This document shows positions 17,137 to 26,157 of a DNA stretch of 64,000 bases, piece by piece. The DNA comes from Chelatococcus caeni (GTDB lineage: Bacteria > Pseudomonadota > Alphaproteobacteria > Rhizobiales > Beijerinckiaceae), in contig NZ_JACIEN010000001.1 in the NCBI RefSeq assembly GCF_014196925.1, positions 1,116,001 to 1,180,000 of the forward strand. The letters run 5' to 3'. The notes beneath the pieces are model-generated. The model had not been told where the DNA came from. It did no database searches and saw only the letters and a list, made by a program, of their open reading frames with translations. Position numbers and translations under genes: made by a program. Within the stretch, counting starts at the first letter, position 1; each line of letters begins with the position of its first letter.

Positions 17137-18220
17137 GCTGCAGCAGCGCCAGGCGCCCTCGGCCATCGCGCGGCTCCTGGCGCCCGTGCTGGCGCTGGCC
17201 GCCGCCTTCCTGCTCGGCGGCGTCGTCGTCGCGGCCATGGGCCGCTCGCCGCTCGCCGCGCTCGACGTTTATGTGCTGCAGCCCTTGTCCGACCCGTGGG
17301 CGCTGCAGGAGATGGTGGTGAAGGCGACGCCGCTGGTGCTCATCGCCGTCGGCCTGTCCTTCTGCTTCCGGGCCAACCTGTGGAACATCGGCGCCGAGGG
17401 CCAGTTCGTCGTCGGCGCCATCTGCGGCAGCACCGTCGCGCTCGCCACGCACGGCACGGAGGCGGGCGCCTGGGTGCTGCCGGCGATGCTGCTGCTCGGC
17501 ACGCTCGGCGGCATGGCCTGGGCGAGCGTGCCCGCCTTCCTGCGCGCGCGCTTCGGCGTCAGCGAGATCCTGACCAGCCTGATGCTCGTCTACGTGGCCG
17601 AGCTGATCCTCGACTATCTGGTGCGCGGGCCCTGGCGCGATCCCAAGGGCTTCAACTTCCCCCAGTCCGTCACCTTCGACGAGGCGGCGACGCTGCCCTT
17701 CCTCACCGACGGGGGGCGCCTGCATGTCGGCATCCTCATGGCGCTCGTCGCCGTCGTCGTCGCCTTTGTCGTGATGGGCCACACCATCTTCGGCTACCGC
17801 CTCAGGGTCACGGGCGAAGCGCCTCGCGCCGCACGCTTTTCCGGCTTCAGCGAGCCGCGCACGACCTTCATCGTCTTCGCCATTTCCGGCGGCCTCGCCG
17901 GGCTTGCCGGCATCGTCGAGGTCGCTGGCCAGATCGGCCAGCTGAAGCCGTCGATCTCGCCGGGCTACGGCTTCACGGCGATCATCGTCGCCTTCCTCGG
18001 GCGCCTCAACCCCTTCGGCATCCTGCTCGCCGGCCTCGTCATGGCCCTGACCTTCATCGGCGGCGAGGCGGCGCAGATCACGCTGCGCCTGCCGTTCGAC
18101 CTTACGCGCACCTTCCAGGGCATCCTGCTGTTCTGCGTCCTGGGTGCCGACGCGCTCGTCACCTATCGCGTGCGGCTCGTGCGCGGGGCGCCGGCACAGG
18201 CGGCCGGGAGGGCGGCATGA
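17126..18220 (+). CDS. BMP-type ABC transporter permease 1
   Basis: 364 residues, eight to ten membrane segments, BPD_transp_2 family (YufP/NupP type). The family blocks TPLVLIAVGLSFCFRANLWN (~70-89), IGAEGQFVVGAI, and FAISGGLAGLAGIVEVAGQI (~250-270) are intact. The larger of the two permeases, as usual. The start overlaps the ATPase end by 11 bp and the stop overlaps the next permease's start in an ATGA. Confidence 0.92.
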   Translation: MRIELQQRQAPSAIARLLAPVLALAAAFLLGGVVVAAMGRSPLAALDVYVLQPLSDPWALQEMVVKATPLVLIAVGLSFCFRANLWNIGAEGQFVVGAICGSTVALATHGTEAGAWVLPAMLLLGTLGGMAWASVPAFLRARFGVSEILTSLMLVYVAELILDYLVRGPWRDPKGFNFPQSVTFDEAATLPFLTDGGRLHVGILMALVAVVVAFVVMGHTIFGYRLRVTGEAPRAARFSGFSEPRTTFIVFAISGGLAGLAGIVEVAGQIGQLKPSISPGYGFTAIIVAFLGRLNPFGILLAGLVMALTFIGGEAAQITLRLPFDLTRTFQGILLFCVLGADALVTYRVRLVRGAPAQAAGRAA

Positions 18221-19134
18221 GCATCGTCGAGGCCATTCTCCTCACCATCGTCACGGCCTCGACGCCGCTCCTCATCGCGGCGCTCGGAGAGCTTGTCACC
18301 GAGCGGTCCGGCGTCCTCAACCTCGGCGTCGAGGGCATGATGGCGATGGGCGCGGCCTGCGGCTTCGCGGGCGCCATCCTGTTCGATTCGACCCTTCTCG
18401 GCGTCCTCTGCGGCATCCTCGCCGGTGGCCTGACGGCGGCGCTCTTCGCCTTCGCCGTGCTCGGCCTCGCCGCCAACCAGGTCGCCTCGGGCCTGGCGCT
18501 GACCATCTTCGGCCTCGGCCTGTCCGGGCTCATCGGTGCGCCCTTCATCGGTGCCCGGCGTGATCCCATCACGCATCTGCACATCCCGGGCCTCACGGAC
18601 CTGCCGCTCGTCGGGCGCCTGTTCTTCGGCCAGGACGCCTTCGTCTACGCCTCGCTCCTCTTGTGCCTCGGCGTCGGCTGGTTCCTGTTCCGCACCCGCA
18701 AGGGCCTTCTCCTGCGGGCGGTGGGCGAGAACCAGACCTCGGCCCATTCCCTCGGCCTGCCGGTGCTGCGGGTGCGCCTGCTCGCCATCCTCTTCGGCGG
18801 CGCCTGCGCCGGTCTCGCGGGGGCCTATCTTTCGCTCGTCTACACACGCTTCTGGTCGCCGGGCATGACCTCCGGGCGCGGCTGGATCGCGGTCGCGCTC
18901 GTCGTCTTCGCCGCCTGGCGGCCCGACTGGGCCTTGTTCGGCGCCTATCTCTTCGGGGCGGCGACGGTGCTGCAGCTCCATGCGCAGGCGGCGGCGATCG
19001 GCATCCCGTCCCAGGCGCTGTCGGCCCTGCCGTATCTTGCGACGATCGTCGCGCTCGTCGTCCTCTCGCTCGGCCGGCGGCGCGACACCGGCGCCCCGGG
19101 TTCGCTCGGCGCACCTTTCGTGCCGGACCGATAG
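18217..19134 (+). CDS. BMP-type ABC transporter permease 2
   Basis: 305 residues, YufQ/NupQ type. The start ATG 18217 overlaps the preceding stop by 4 bp (ATGA). The conserved N-terminal TASTPLLIAALGELVTERSG (~14-33) is followed by VLNLGVEGMMAMGA. The later block AVGENQTSAHSLGLPVLRVR is the transmitter loop that contacts the ATPase. It pairs with permease 1 to form the inner-membrane channel. A stem-loop follows in the 106-bp gap before the binding-protein gene. Confidence 0.92.
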   Translation: MSIVEAILLTIVTASTPLLIAALGELVTERSGVLNLGVEGMMAMGAACGFAGAILFDSTLLGVLCGILAGGLTAALFAFAVLGLAANQVASGLALTIFGLGLSGLIGAPFIGARRDPITHLHIPGLTDLPLVGRLFFGQDAFVYASLLLCLGVGWFLFRTRKGLLLRAVGENQTSAHSLGLPVLRVRLLAILFGGACAGLAGAYLSLVYTRFWSPGMTSGRGWIAVALVVFAAWRPDWALFGAYLFGAATVLQLHAQAAAIGIPSQALSALPYLATIVALVVLSLGRRRDTGAPGSLGAPFVPDR

Positions 19135-19170
19135 CTTGCTAAATTCGTCCGTCCCGCCATGCCGGAGAGG

Positions 19171-19193
19171 GGACGTCGCAGGGGGCGGCGTCC
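19171..19193 (+). promoter_or_regulatory. Stem-loop between permease 2 and binding-protein genes
   Basis: GGACGTCGC / GCGGCGTCC (one G-U pair) with a 5-base loop and no T run. Such hairpins often protect the 5' end of a processed, abundant binding-protein mRNA; that role is inference here. Confidence 0.4.
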
Positions 19194-19240
19194 TGCGGGG
19201 CGGACAAGGCCAGCCCCCATTCGAGTGACAGGGACCCACG

Positions 19241-20311
19241 ATGAAGCGTCTATTCACCCATCTTCTGGCGACGGCGGCACTGGCGCTCGTCGCCGGTTCC
19301 GCCAGCGCGCAGGACAAGCTCAAGGTCGGCTTCATCTATGTGGGGCCGGTCGGTGATCACGGCTGGAGCTACCAGCACGATGTCGGCCGCAAGGCCATCG
19401 AGGAAGCGCTCGGCGACAAGGTCGAGACGAGCTACGTCGAGAGCGTGCCGGAGGCCGATTCCGAGCGCGCCATCGAGCAGCTCGCCCGCACCGGCCACAA
19501 GCTCATCTTCACCACCTCCTTCGGCTTCATGGAGCCGACGCTGAAGGTGGCCAGGAAATATCCGGACGTGAAGTTCGAGCACGCCACCGGCATCAAGCGC
19601 GCCGACAACGTCTCCACCTATGCGGCGAAGTTCCACGAGGGCCGCTACGTCATCGGCCAGATCGCGGCCAAGATGTCGAAGACCGGCGTCATCGGCTATG
19701 TCGGCGCCTATCCGATCCCCGAGGTCGTCTCCGGCATCAATGCCTATTTCCTCGGCGCCCAGTCGGTGCGGCCGGACATCAAGATCAAGGTGGTCTGGGC
19801 CAATTCCTGGTACGACCCGGGCAAGGAGGCCGATGCCGCCAAGGCGCTGCTCGACCAGGGCGTCGACGTGATGGCCCAGCACACCGACAGCCCGGCGCCC
19901 CTGCAGGCGGCCGAGGCGCGCGGCCTCTTCGGCTTCGGCCAGGCGTCGGACATGATCCGCTTCGCGCCCAAGACGCAGCTGACCGCCATCGTCGACAACT
20001 GGAACGACTATTACGTCGCCCGCACCAAGGCCGTGCTCGACGGCACCTGGAAGTCCGAGGACACCTGGGGCGGCCTCGACAGCGGCATGGTGAAGATGGC
20101 GCCCTACACCAACATGCCGGACGACGTGAAGAAGATGGCCGAGGAGACGGAGGAGGCGATCCGCACCGGCAAGCTCAACCCCTTCAAGTGCCCCGTCCTC
20201 AAGCAGGACGGCAGCGAGGTGGAATGCCAGGGCGGTACGGCTTTGTCCGACGAGCAGGTGCTCGGCATGAACTTCTACGTCAAGGGTATCGAGGACAAGC
20301 TGCCCCAGTAA
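19241..20311 (+). CDS. BMP (basic membrane protein) family substrate-binding protein
   Basis: 356 residues with a signal peptide (MKRLFTHLLATAALALVAGSASA, cleaved before QDK). The mature protein has the BMP/Med fold: KVGFIYVGPVGDHGWSYQHD (~28-47), IFTTSFGFMEPTLKVAR, VIGYVGAYPIPEVVSGINAY (~148-167) and WANSWYDPGKEADAAKALLD. The family binds purine nucleosides (PnrA), riboflavin precursors or similar aromatic ligands; the conserved G-D-H-G-W-S-Y favours the nucleoside/purine group. It delivers ligand to the two permeases. It is the last gene of the four-gene operon and is followed by a strong hairpin. Confidence 0.9.
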   Translation: MKRLFTHLLATAALALVAGSASAQDKLKVGFIYVGPVGDHGWSYQHDVGRKAIEEALGDKVETSYVESVPEADSERAIEQLARTGHKLIFTTSFGFMEPTLKVARKYPDVKFEHATGIKRADNVSTYAAKFHEGRYVIGQIAAKMSKTGVIGYVGAYPIPEVVSGINAYFLGAQSVRPDIKIKVVWANSWYDPGKEADAAKALLDQGVDVMAQHTDSPAPLQAAEARGLFGFGQASDMIRFAPKTQLTAIVDNWNDYYVARTKAVLDGTWKSEDTWGGLDSGMVKMAPYTNMPDDVKKMAEETEEAIRTGKLNPFKCPVLKQDGSEVECQGGTALSDEQVLGMNFYVKGIEDKLPQ

Positions 20312-20334
20312 GCGGCGGCACCGTCTCCACGAGG

Positions 20335-20362
20335 AACGGCCGGCGCGGTTGCGCCGGCCGTT
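20335..20362. terminator. Strong hairpin after the BMP operon, likely terminator
   Basis: Perfect 12-bp GC stem AACGGCCGGCGC / GCGCCGGCCGTT with a 4-base loop. Only a weak T-rich tail (CGCGTTTGT) follows on the plus strand. It separates the BMP operon from the convergent phoX gene (stop 20382). Confidence 0.65.
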
Positions 20363-20381
20363 CGCGTTTGTAACGGAGGAA

Positions 20382-22370
20382 TCAGCCGGCGATCTTGCCG
20401 CCGCCCTGCTTCGTGATGGCGACGATCGACGGGCGCGGCGGCATGCCGTCCTCGAAATCCGGCCAGCGCGTCGCCGGATCGTCGAAGGTCGAGATGCGGC
20501 CGAAGGCCGACCAGTCCTTGCCGTCGTCGCCGGGGTGCTGCACGGCGACGAAGAAGGTGGTGAGGTCCGGCGTCGGCATGGGGCCGCAGAGCTCGGCGCC
20601 GGCCGGGCAGCGGAAGAACAGCTTGGAGGTGCCGCGCGCCGCGCCTTCCGTGTCGACGGCGAAGAGCCCGTCGGCGCGGCCGGTGCTCTTCTCCGACATG
20701 CCGTCGGTCGACACCCACAGGCGCCCCTCGCTGTCGATGGCGCAGTTGTCCGGCATGCCGAACCAGCCGTCCTTGCTCGTCGCCGAGGAGAAGGTGGCGC
20801 CGACGTCGGCGATCGACGGATCGCCGCATTTGACGAGGATTTCCCAGGTGAACTTGCGCGCCGCGTGGTCGCCGCCCTCCGGCAGCATCTCGATGATGTG
20901 GCCGAACTCGTTGTTGGCGCGCGGGTTGGCGGCGTCGACCTGCTCGGTCTTGCGGCTCGTGTTGTTGGTCAGGATCACGTAGACCTTGTCGGTCTGCGGG
21001 TTGGCCTCGACGTCCTCCGGCCGGTCCATCTTGGTGGCGCCGAGGAGGTCGGCGGCGCGGCGCGCCTCGATGACGACATCCGCCTGGCTGGCAAAGCCGT
21101 TCGCCGCCGTCAGCGGCCCTTCGCCGAAGACGAGCGGCAGCCATTCGCCGGTGCCGTCGGCGTCATAGCGGGCGACATGGAGCGTGCCCCTGTCGAGCAG
21201 GTCCATGTTGGCGGCGCGGTCGGCCGGATCGACCCGGCCTTCGGTGACGAACTTGTAGACGTAGTCGAAGCGCTCGTCGTCGCCCTGGTAGACGACGAAG
21301 CGTCCGTCCTTGTTGACGATGTTCGCCGCGCCCTCGTGCTTGAAGCGGCCCATGGCCGTGCGCTTCTTCGGCACCGAGGTGGGGTCGAGCGGGTCGATCT
21401 CCACCACCCAGCCGAAGCGGTTCGATTCGTTCGGCTCCTTGGCGAGGTCGAAGCGGTCGTAGTGCTGGCCCCAGTTGTAGGAATTGCCGGGCACGCCGTA
21501 GCGCTTCAGCGCCGCCTCCTCGGGGTGGCCGTCGGCCTTGCCCCAGAAGTAGCCGTTGAAGTTCTCCTCGCACGTCAGCCAGGTGCCCCAGGGCGTGATG
21601 CCGCCGGCGCAGTTGTTGAGCATGCCGCGCACCCTGCGCCCCTCGGCATCGTAGGAGGTCTTCATGCGCTCGGCGCCGGCGGCGGGGCCGGTGATCTCCA
21701 TCTCCGTCTCGGCGGTGATGCGGCGCGCATATTTCGAATCCGGCACCACCTGCCACTTGCCGTCCACCTTGCGGACCTCGATGACCGAGCCGCCGTGCGC
21801 CATCATCTCGATGTCGACGAGCGCCTTCGTCATGTCCTTGAAACGGACGTCCTTGGTGTGCTGGGGCGGGATGCCCGGGAACATCAGCTCCTCGTTGGTG
21901 TATTCGTGGTTCACGACGAGGAGGCCGTGCGCCGACGGGTCGGCGGCGTCGGGCAGGGGGATGTAGCCGAGGAAGTCGTTGTTGTAGCCGAACTGCCCGG
22001 CCTGCGCCTCGGCGCTCTGGCTCTTCGGATCGAACGCCGGCGCGCCGGGCAGCACGGGGTCGCCCCAGCGGATGAGGATGTCGGCGTCATAGCCCTCGGC
22101 GACATGGTGCCGCTCGTCGACACCCGCCGCCGGCTCCTTGAAGCGGAAGGCCGAGGCGTCGGTCTCGGCGCGCGCCTTTTCGGCCGTGGCGAGCGCCAGC
22201 GGCGAGACGGTGGCCGAAATGGCGGTGACGGCCAGCGCCCCGCGCATCAGGTCGCGGCGGCTGAAGCGCCGGGCGATGATCTCGCCCATGCTGGGATTGT
22301 CGCTCGTGTTGCGGCCGAGGTTCTCTGATTCCTCGTAAGCCTGGGAGCGGGTCAGCTCAGCGTCGGTCAT
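20382..22370 (-). CDS. phoX: PhoX-family alkaline phosphatase (DUF839), Tat-exported
   Basis: 662 residues. The N-terminus carries a twin-arginine signal: IARRFSRRDLMRGALAVTAI (~31-50), with cleavage after an A-x-A near residue 68. The PhoX body is recognisable from GLLVVNHEYTNEELMFPG, LNNCAGGITPWGTWLTCEEN, GWVVEIDPLDP and FGMPDNCAIDSEGRLWVSTDG. These blocks hold the acidic Fe/Ca ligands of the beta-propeller. It hydrolyses phosphomonoesters in the periplasm to supply phosphate. A Pho-box-like sequence 50 bp upstream suggests PhoB control. Single gene, convergent with the BMP operon. Confidence 0.9.
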   Translation of the reverse strand: MTDAELTRSQAYEESENLGRNTSDNPSMGEIIARRFSRRDLMRGALAVTAISATVSPLALATAEKARAETDASAFRFKEPAAGVDERHHVAEGYDADILIRWGDPVLPGAPAFDPKSQSAEAQAGQFGYNNDFLGYIPLPDAADPSAHGLLVVNHEYTNEELMFPGIPPQHTKDVRFKDMTKALVDIEMMAHGGSVIEVRKVDGKWQVVPDSKYARRITAETEMEITGPAAGAERMKTSYDAEGRRVRGMLNNCAGGITPWGTWLTCEENFNGYFWGKADGHPEEAALKRYGVPGNSYNWGQHYDRFDLAKEPNESNRFGWVVEIDPLDPTSVPKKRTAMGRFKHEGAANIVNKDGRFVVYQGDDERFDYVYKFVTEGRVDPADRAANMDLLDRGTLHVARYDADGTGEWLPLVFGEGPLTAANGFASQADVVIEARRAADLLGATKMDRPEDVEANPQTDKVYVILTNNTSRKTEQVDAANPRANNEFGHIIEMLPEGGDHAARKFTWEILVKCGDPSIADVGATFSSATSKDGWFGMPDNCAIDSEGRLWVSTDGMSEKSTGRADGLFAVDTEGAARGTSKLFFRCPAGAELCGPMPTPDLTTFFVAVQHPGDDGKDWSAFGRISTFDDPATRWPDFEDGMPPRPSIVAITKQGGGKIAG

Positions 22371-22419
22371 CCTGGGATCCCCCGATGGAAAATCAGCCGC
22401 TCACAGTTAGGGCCGGGGC

Positions 22420-22437
22420 ATGTCCGACGGATGACAC
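22420..22437 (-). promoter_or_regulatory. phoX: Pho-box-like PhoB site upstream of phoX
   Basis: On the minus strand GTGTCAT-CCGT-CGGACAT matches the two 7-mer, 4-base-spacer Pho box (CTGTCAT repeats) at 11 of 14 positions. A possible -10 (CTAACT) lies about 9 bases downstream, and the phoX ATG is 50 bp away. This matches phosphate-starvation control expected for PhoX. Confidence 0.6.
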
Positions 22438-22545
22438 TACGTCCCGCGATCCACTGTAACCGATGACGCCCGCAGACGACGTTTCTCCATCGGCCATGGC
22501 GCCTGCGAGACCGAGGCCACGGTGGAGAAGGACCCTGAAACGAAA

Positions 22546-22571
22546 CAGCCGGGGCCCGAAGACCCCGGCTG
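22546..22571 (-). terminator. Intrinsic terminator of the glnBA operon
   Basis: Perfect 9-bp stem CAGCCGGGG / CCCCGGCTG with an 8-base loop. On the minus strand it is followed by the T-rich TTTCGTTTC. It lies 44 bp past the glnA stop. Confidence 0.8.
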
Positions 22572-22614
22572 CCGTATTCCGGTGCGGGCGGCCGGAAGGG
22601 CCCCCCGCGCTGCA

Positions 22615-24024
22615 TCAGACCGAGTAGTACATGTCGAACTCGACCGGGTGCGGCGTGTGCTCGAAGCGGATGACGTCCTGCATCTTGAGTTCGATATAGG
22701 CGTCGATGAAGTCGTCGCTGAACACGCCGCCGGCCTTGAGGAAGGCGCGGTCCTTGTCGAGGGACTGCAGGGCCTCGCGCAGGCTGGCGCAGACGGTCGG
22801 GATCTTCTTCAGCTCGCGCGGCGGCAGGTCGTAGAGGTCCTTGTCCATCGCCGAGCCGGGGTCGATCTTGTTCAGGATGCCGTCGAGGCCGGCCATGAGC
22901 AGGGCCGCGAAGCCGAGGTAGGGGTTCGCCGTCGGGTCGGGGAAACGCACCTCGACGCGCTTGGCCTTCGGCGAGTTCGTCCACGGAATGCGGCAGGAGG
23001 CCGAGCGGTTGCGCGAGGAATAGGCGAGCAGCACCGGCGCCTCGAAGCCCGGGACCAGACGCTTGTAGGAGTTGGTCGACGGGTTGGTGAAGGCGTTGAT
23101 GGCCTTGGCGTGCTTGATGATGCCGCCGATGTACCACAGGCATTCCTGGCTGAGGTCGGCATATTTGTTGCCGGCGAACAGCGGCTTGCCGCCCTTCCAG
23201 ATCGACTGGTGCACGTGCATGCCCGAGCCGTTGTCGCCGTAGACCGGCTTCGGCATGAAGGTGGCCGACTTGCCGTAGCTCTGGGCGACGTTGTGGATGC
23301 AGTACTTGTAGACCTGCATCTGGTCGGCCATCAGCGTCAGCGTGTCGAACTTCATGCCGAGTTCGTGCTGGGCCGAGGCCACCTCATGGTGGTGCTTCTC
23401 GACCTTGACGCCCATGGCAGCCATGGCCGCGAGCATCTCGCCGCGCATGTCCTGGCCGGCATCGAGCGGCGGGACCGGGAAGTAGCCGCCCTTGGTCGGG
23501 ATGCGGTGGCCGAGGTTGCCGCCCTCGTAGTCCGTGTCGCCGTTGATCGGCAGCTCGGCCGCATCGAGCTTGAAGCCCGTGTTGTAGGGGGTGGCCATGA
23601 ACTTGACGTCGTCGAAGACGAAGAACTCGGCTTCGGGGCCGACGTAGATGGTGTCACCGAGGCCAGTCGACTGCAGGAAGGCCTCGGCCTTCTTGGCGAT
23701 GCCGCGCGGGTCGCGGTTGTAGGCCTCGCCCGTGGTCGGCTCGAGAACGTCGCAGACGATGGAGAGCGTCGCGGCCGAGAAGAACGGGTCGACGGTGGCG
23801 GTGGCCGGGTCCGGCATGAGCAGCATGTCGGATTCGTTGATGGCCTTCCAGCCGGCGATCGAAGAGCCGTCGAACATCGTGCCTTCGGCGAAGATTTCTT
23901 CGTCGATCATCGACACATCGAAGGTGACGTGCTGCCACTTGCCACGCGGATCGGTAAAGCGGAAGTCGACATACTTGATGTCTTCGTCCTTGATCAGCTT
24001 GAGCACGTCCTTAGCGCTCTTCAT
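22615..24024 (-). CDS. glnA: Glutamine synthetase type I
   Basis: 469 residues if started at ATG 24024 ([20 protein letters not shown]), the standard alphaproteobacterial GSI length. Three in-frame ATGs lie at 24033, 24027 and 24024; AGAGG touches the first, so only the latter two have usable spacing. Joins ammonia to glutamate with ATP in the cytosol as a dodecamer. Motifs: the beta-grasp [18 protein letters not shown] (~50-67), catalytic Glu in [29 protein letters not shown] (~206-222), [21 protein letters not shown], and the adenylylation site [11 protein letters not shown], so activity is probably tuned by GlnE. 58 bp after glnB. Confidence 0.97.
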   Translation of the reverse strand: MKSAKDVLKLIKDEDIKYVDFRFTDPRGKWQHVTFDVSMIDEEIFAEGTMFDGSSIAGWKAINESDMLLMPDPATATVDPFFSAATLSIVCDVLEPTTGEAYNRDPRGIAKKAEAFLQSTGLGDTIYVGPEAEFFVFDDVKFMATPYNTGFKLDAAELPINGDTDYEGGNLGHRIPTKGGYFPVPPLDAGQDMRGEMLAAMAAMGVKVEKHHHEVASAQHELGMKFDTLTLMADQMQVYKYCIHNVAQSYGKSATFMPKPVYGDNGSGMHVHQSIWKGGKPLFAGNKYADLSQECLWYIGGIIKHAKAINAFTNPSTNSYKRLVPGFEAPVLLAYSSRNRSASCRIPWTNSPKAKRVEVRFPDPTANPYLGFAALLMAGLDGILNKIDPGSAMDKDLYDLPPRELKKIPTVCASLREALQSLDKDRAFLKAGGVFSDDFIDAYIELKMQDVIRFEHTPHPVEFDMYYSV

Positions 24025-24082
24025 CATTATCATCCTCTAGTGGAACTGGCCGTCAGCGGCCCGTGGGGTGGCGTAGGTTGGA

Positions 24083-24445
<363 letters not shown>

Positions 24446-24626
24446 TCAGTGCAAACAGCTCGTGTGGCTCTTACCATCAAAGCCGATCGGCCTGCCACGG
24501 GGAATTGGCCGTTCCCTGCCGCGCAATGTTGCAGCCGGACGACATTTGGAGGCTAAAAATTGTGCAGATGCTACTTTTTTCATCGACTCCCGCGAGGGGG
24601 CTGCCATCGCGGCGGCAGGATGCCCG

Positions 24627-26114
24627 ATGCTTGAGCTGTTGACCTGCGCCGAGATGGCTGCGGCGGATGGGCGCACCATCGCGGGTGGTACGCCGGGCAT
24701 CGTGCTGATGGAGCGGGCCGGGCAGGCCGTGGCCGAGCGGGTGCTCGCGCGGGCCGCAGGGCCGCGGCGCATCGCCGTCCTGTGCGGCCCCGGCAACAAT
24801 GGCGGCGACGGCTTCGTCGTCGCGCGCCTGCTCGCGGCGGCCGGCCATGACGTCGCCGTCCACGCCCTCGTGCCGCCGGACCGGCTGACGGGAGACGCCG
24901 CCGAGGCGGCCCGCGGCTGGGAAGGCGAGATCCTGCCGCTCGCAGGCTGGCGCGCCGACGGTGTCGACATCGTCGTCGACGCCATGTTCGGCGCCGGGCT
25001 CGCCCGCGACATCGCCGCACCGCTTGACGCGGTGATCGCGGCGGTGAATGCCGCCGGCGCCCATGTCGTCGCGGTCGACGTCCCCTCCGGCATCGACGGC
25101 GACACCGGCGCCGTGCGGGGCTGCGCCATCCAGGCGGACGAGACGGTGACCTTTGCCCGGCGCAAGCCCGGCCATCTGCTGATGCCGGGACGCGGACATT
25201 GCGGCCCTGTCCATGTTGCGGACATCGGCATCACCGATGCGACGGTGGCGGGGCTCGATGTGCGGACGGCCGCGAACGCTCCCGGCCTTTGGCGGGGTGA
25301 ACTGCCGCGCCCGGATGCGGCGGGCCATAAATACAAGCGCGGCCATCTCGTCGTCGCCTCCGGCGGGCCGGCGCGGACGGGGGCTGCGCGTCTCGCCGCG
25401 CGGGCCGGCCTGAGGGCCGGGGCGGGGCTCGTGACGGTCGCCTCGCCGCCGTCGGCCGTCGCCGTCAATGCGGCGCAACTGACCGCCGTCATGGTGCGCG
25501 CCGTCGACGGGGCGGAAGGGCTCGCCGACCTGCTGAGCGATGCGCGCTTCTCGGCGCTCGTTCTCGGGCCGGCGCTGGGCATCGGCGAGGAGACGCGCCG
25601 CATGGTCGAGGTGGCCGCCGCCGCGCGCCGGCACCTCGTGCTCGATGCGGATGCGCTGACGAGCTTTTCGAATAATCTCGCCGGTCTGTGGCAGGTGGTG
25701 ACCTCCGCCGCGCCGGCCGGCATCGTGCTGACCCCGCACGAGGGCGAGTTCGCCCGGCTCTTCGGCGAGGCCGAGGGCGTCGCGCAGGCGCGGTCCAAGC
25801 TGGAGCGGGCCCGTGCCGCCGCCGCCGCGAGCGGGGCCGTCGTCGTGCTCAAGGGCCCCGATACGGTGATCGCCGCGCCGGACGGACGCGCCGCCATCAA
25901 CGAGAACGCCCCGCCGTGGCTGGCGACGGCCGGGACGGGCGACGTGCTCGCCGGCATCATCGGCGGCCTCATGGCCCAGGAGATGCCGGCCTTCGCGGCC
26001 GCCTGCGCCGGCGTGTGGATGCACGGAGCTGCGGCCACCGCCTTCGGGCCGGGCCTCATCGCCGAGGACCTGCCGGAGATGCTGCCGCAGGTGTGGCGGA
26101 CGCTGCTGGATTAG
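24627..26114 (+). CDS. nnr: Bifunctional NAD(P)HX epimerase / ADP-dependent NAD(P)HX dehydratase
   Basis: 495 residues from ATG 24627 (GGCAGGA 5 bp upstream); the longer frame overlaps the divergent glnB promoter. N-terminal epimerase (YjeF_N, ~1-210): CAEMAAADGRTIAGGTPGIV, VLCGPGNNGGDGFVVARLL (~52-70) and VVAVDVPSGIDGDTGAV. C-terminal dehydratase (~225-490): YKRGHLVVASGG, GIVLTPHEGEFARLFG and the signature NENAPPWLATAGTGDVLAGI (~425-444). It repairs hydrated NADH/NADPH in the cytosol. A single gene in this position; the C-terminus is complete. Confidence 0.93.
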   Translation: MLELLTCAEMAAADGRTIAGGTPGIVLMERAGQAVAERVLARAAGPRRIAVLCGPGNNGGDGFVVARLLAAAGHDVAVHALVPPDRLTGDAAEAARGWEGEILPLAGWRADGVDIVVDAMFGAGLARDIAAPLDAVIAAVNAAGAHVVAVDVPSGIDGDTGAVRGCAIQADETVTFARRKPGHLLMPGRGHCGPVHVADIGITDATVAGLDVRTAANAPGLWRGELPRPDAAGHKYKRGHLVVASGGPARTGAARLAARAGLRAGAGLVTVASPPSAVAVNAAQLTAVMVRAVDGAEGLADLLSDARFSALVLGPALGIGEETRRMVEVAAAARRHLVLDADALTSFSNNLAGLWQVVTSAAPAGIVLTPHEGEFARLFGEAEGVAQARSKLERARAAAAASGAVVVLKGPDTVIAAPDGRAAINENAPPWLATAGTGDVLAGIIGGLMAQEMPAFAAACAGVWMHGAAATAFGPGLIAEDLPEMLPQVWRTLLD

Positions 26115-26157
26115 CCTTCGTTTTCAGCGGGAAGGGCCGGCTTTTTGAGTTGCCGCC

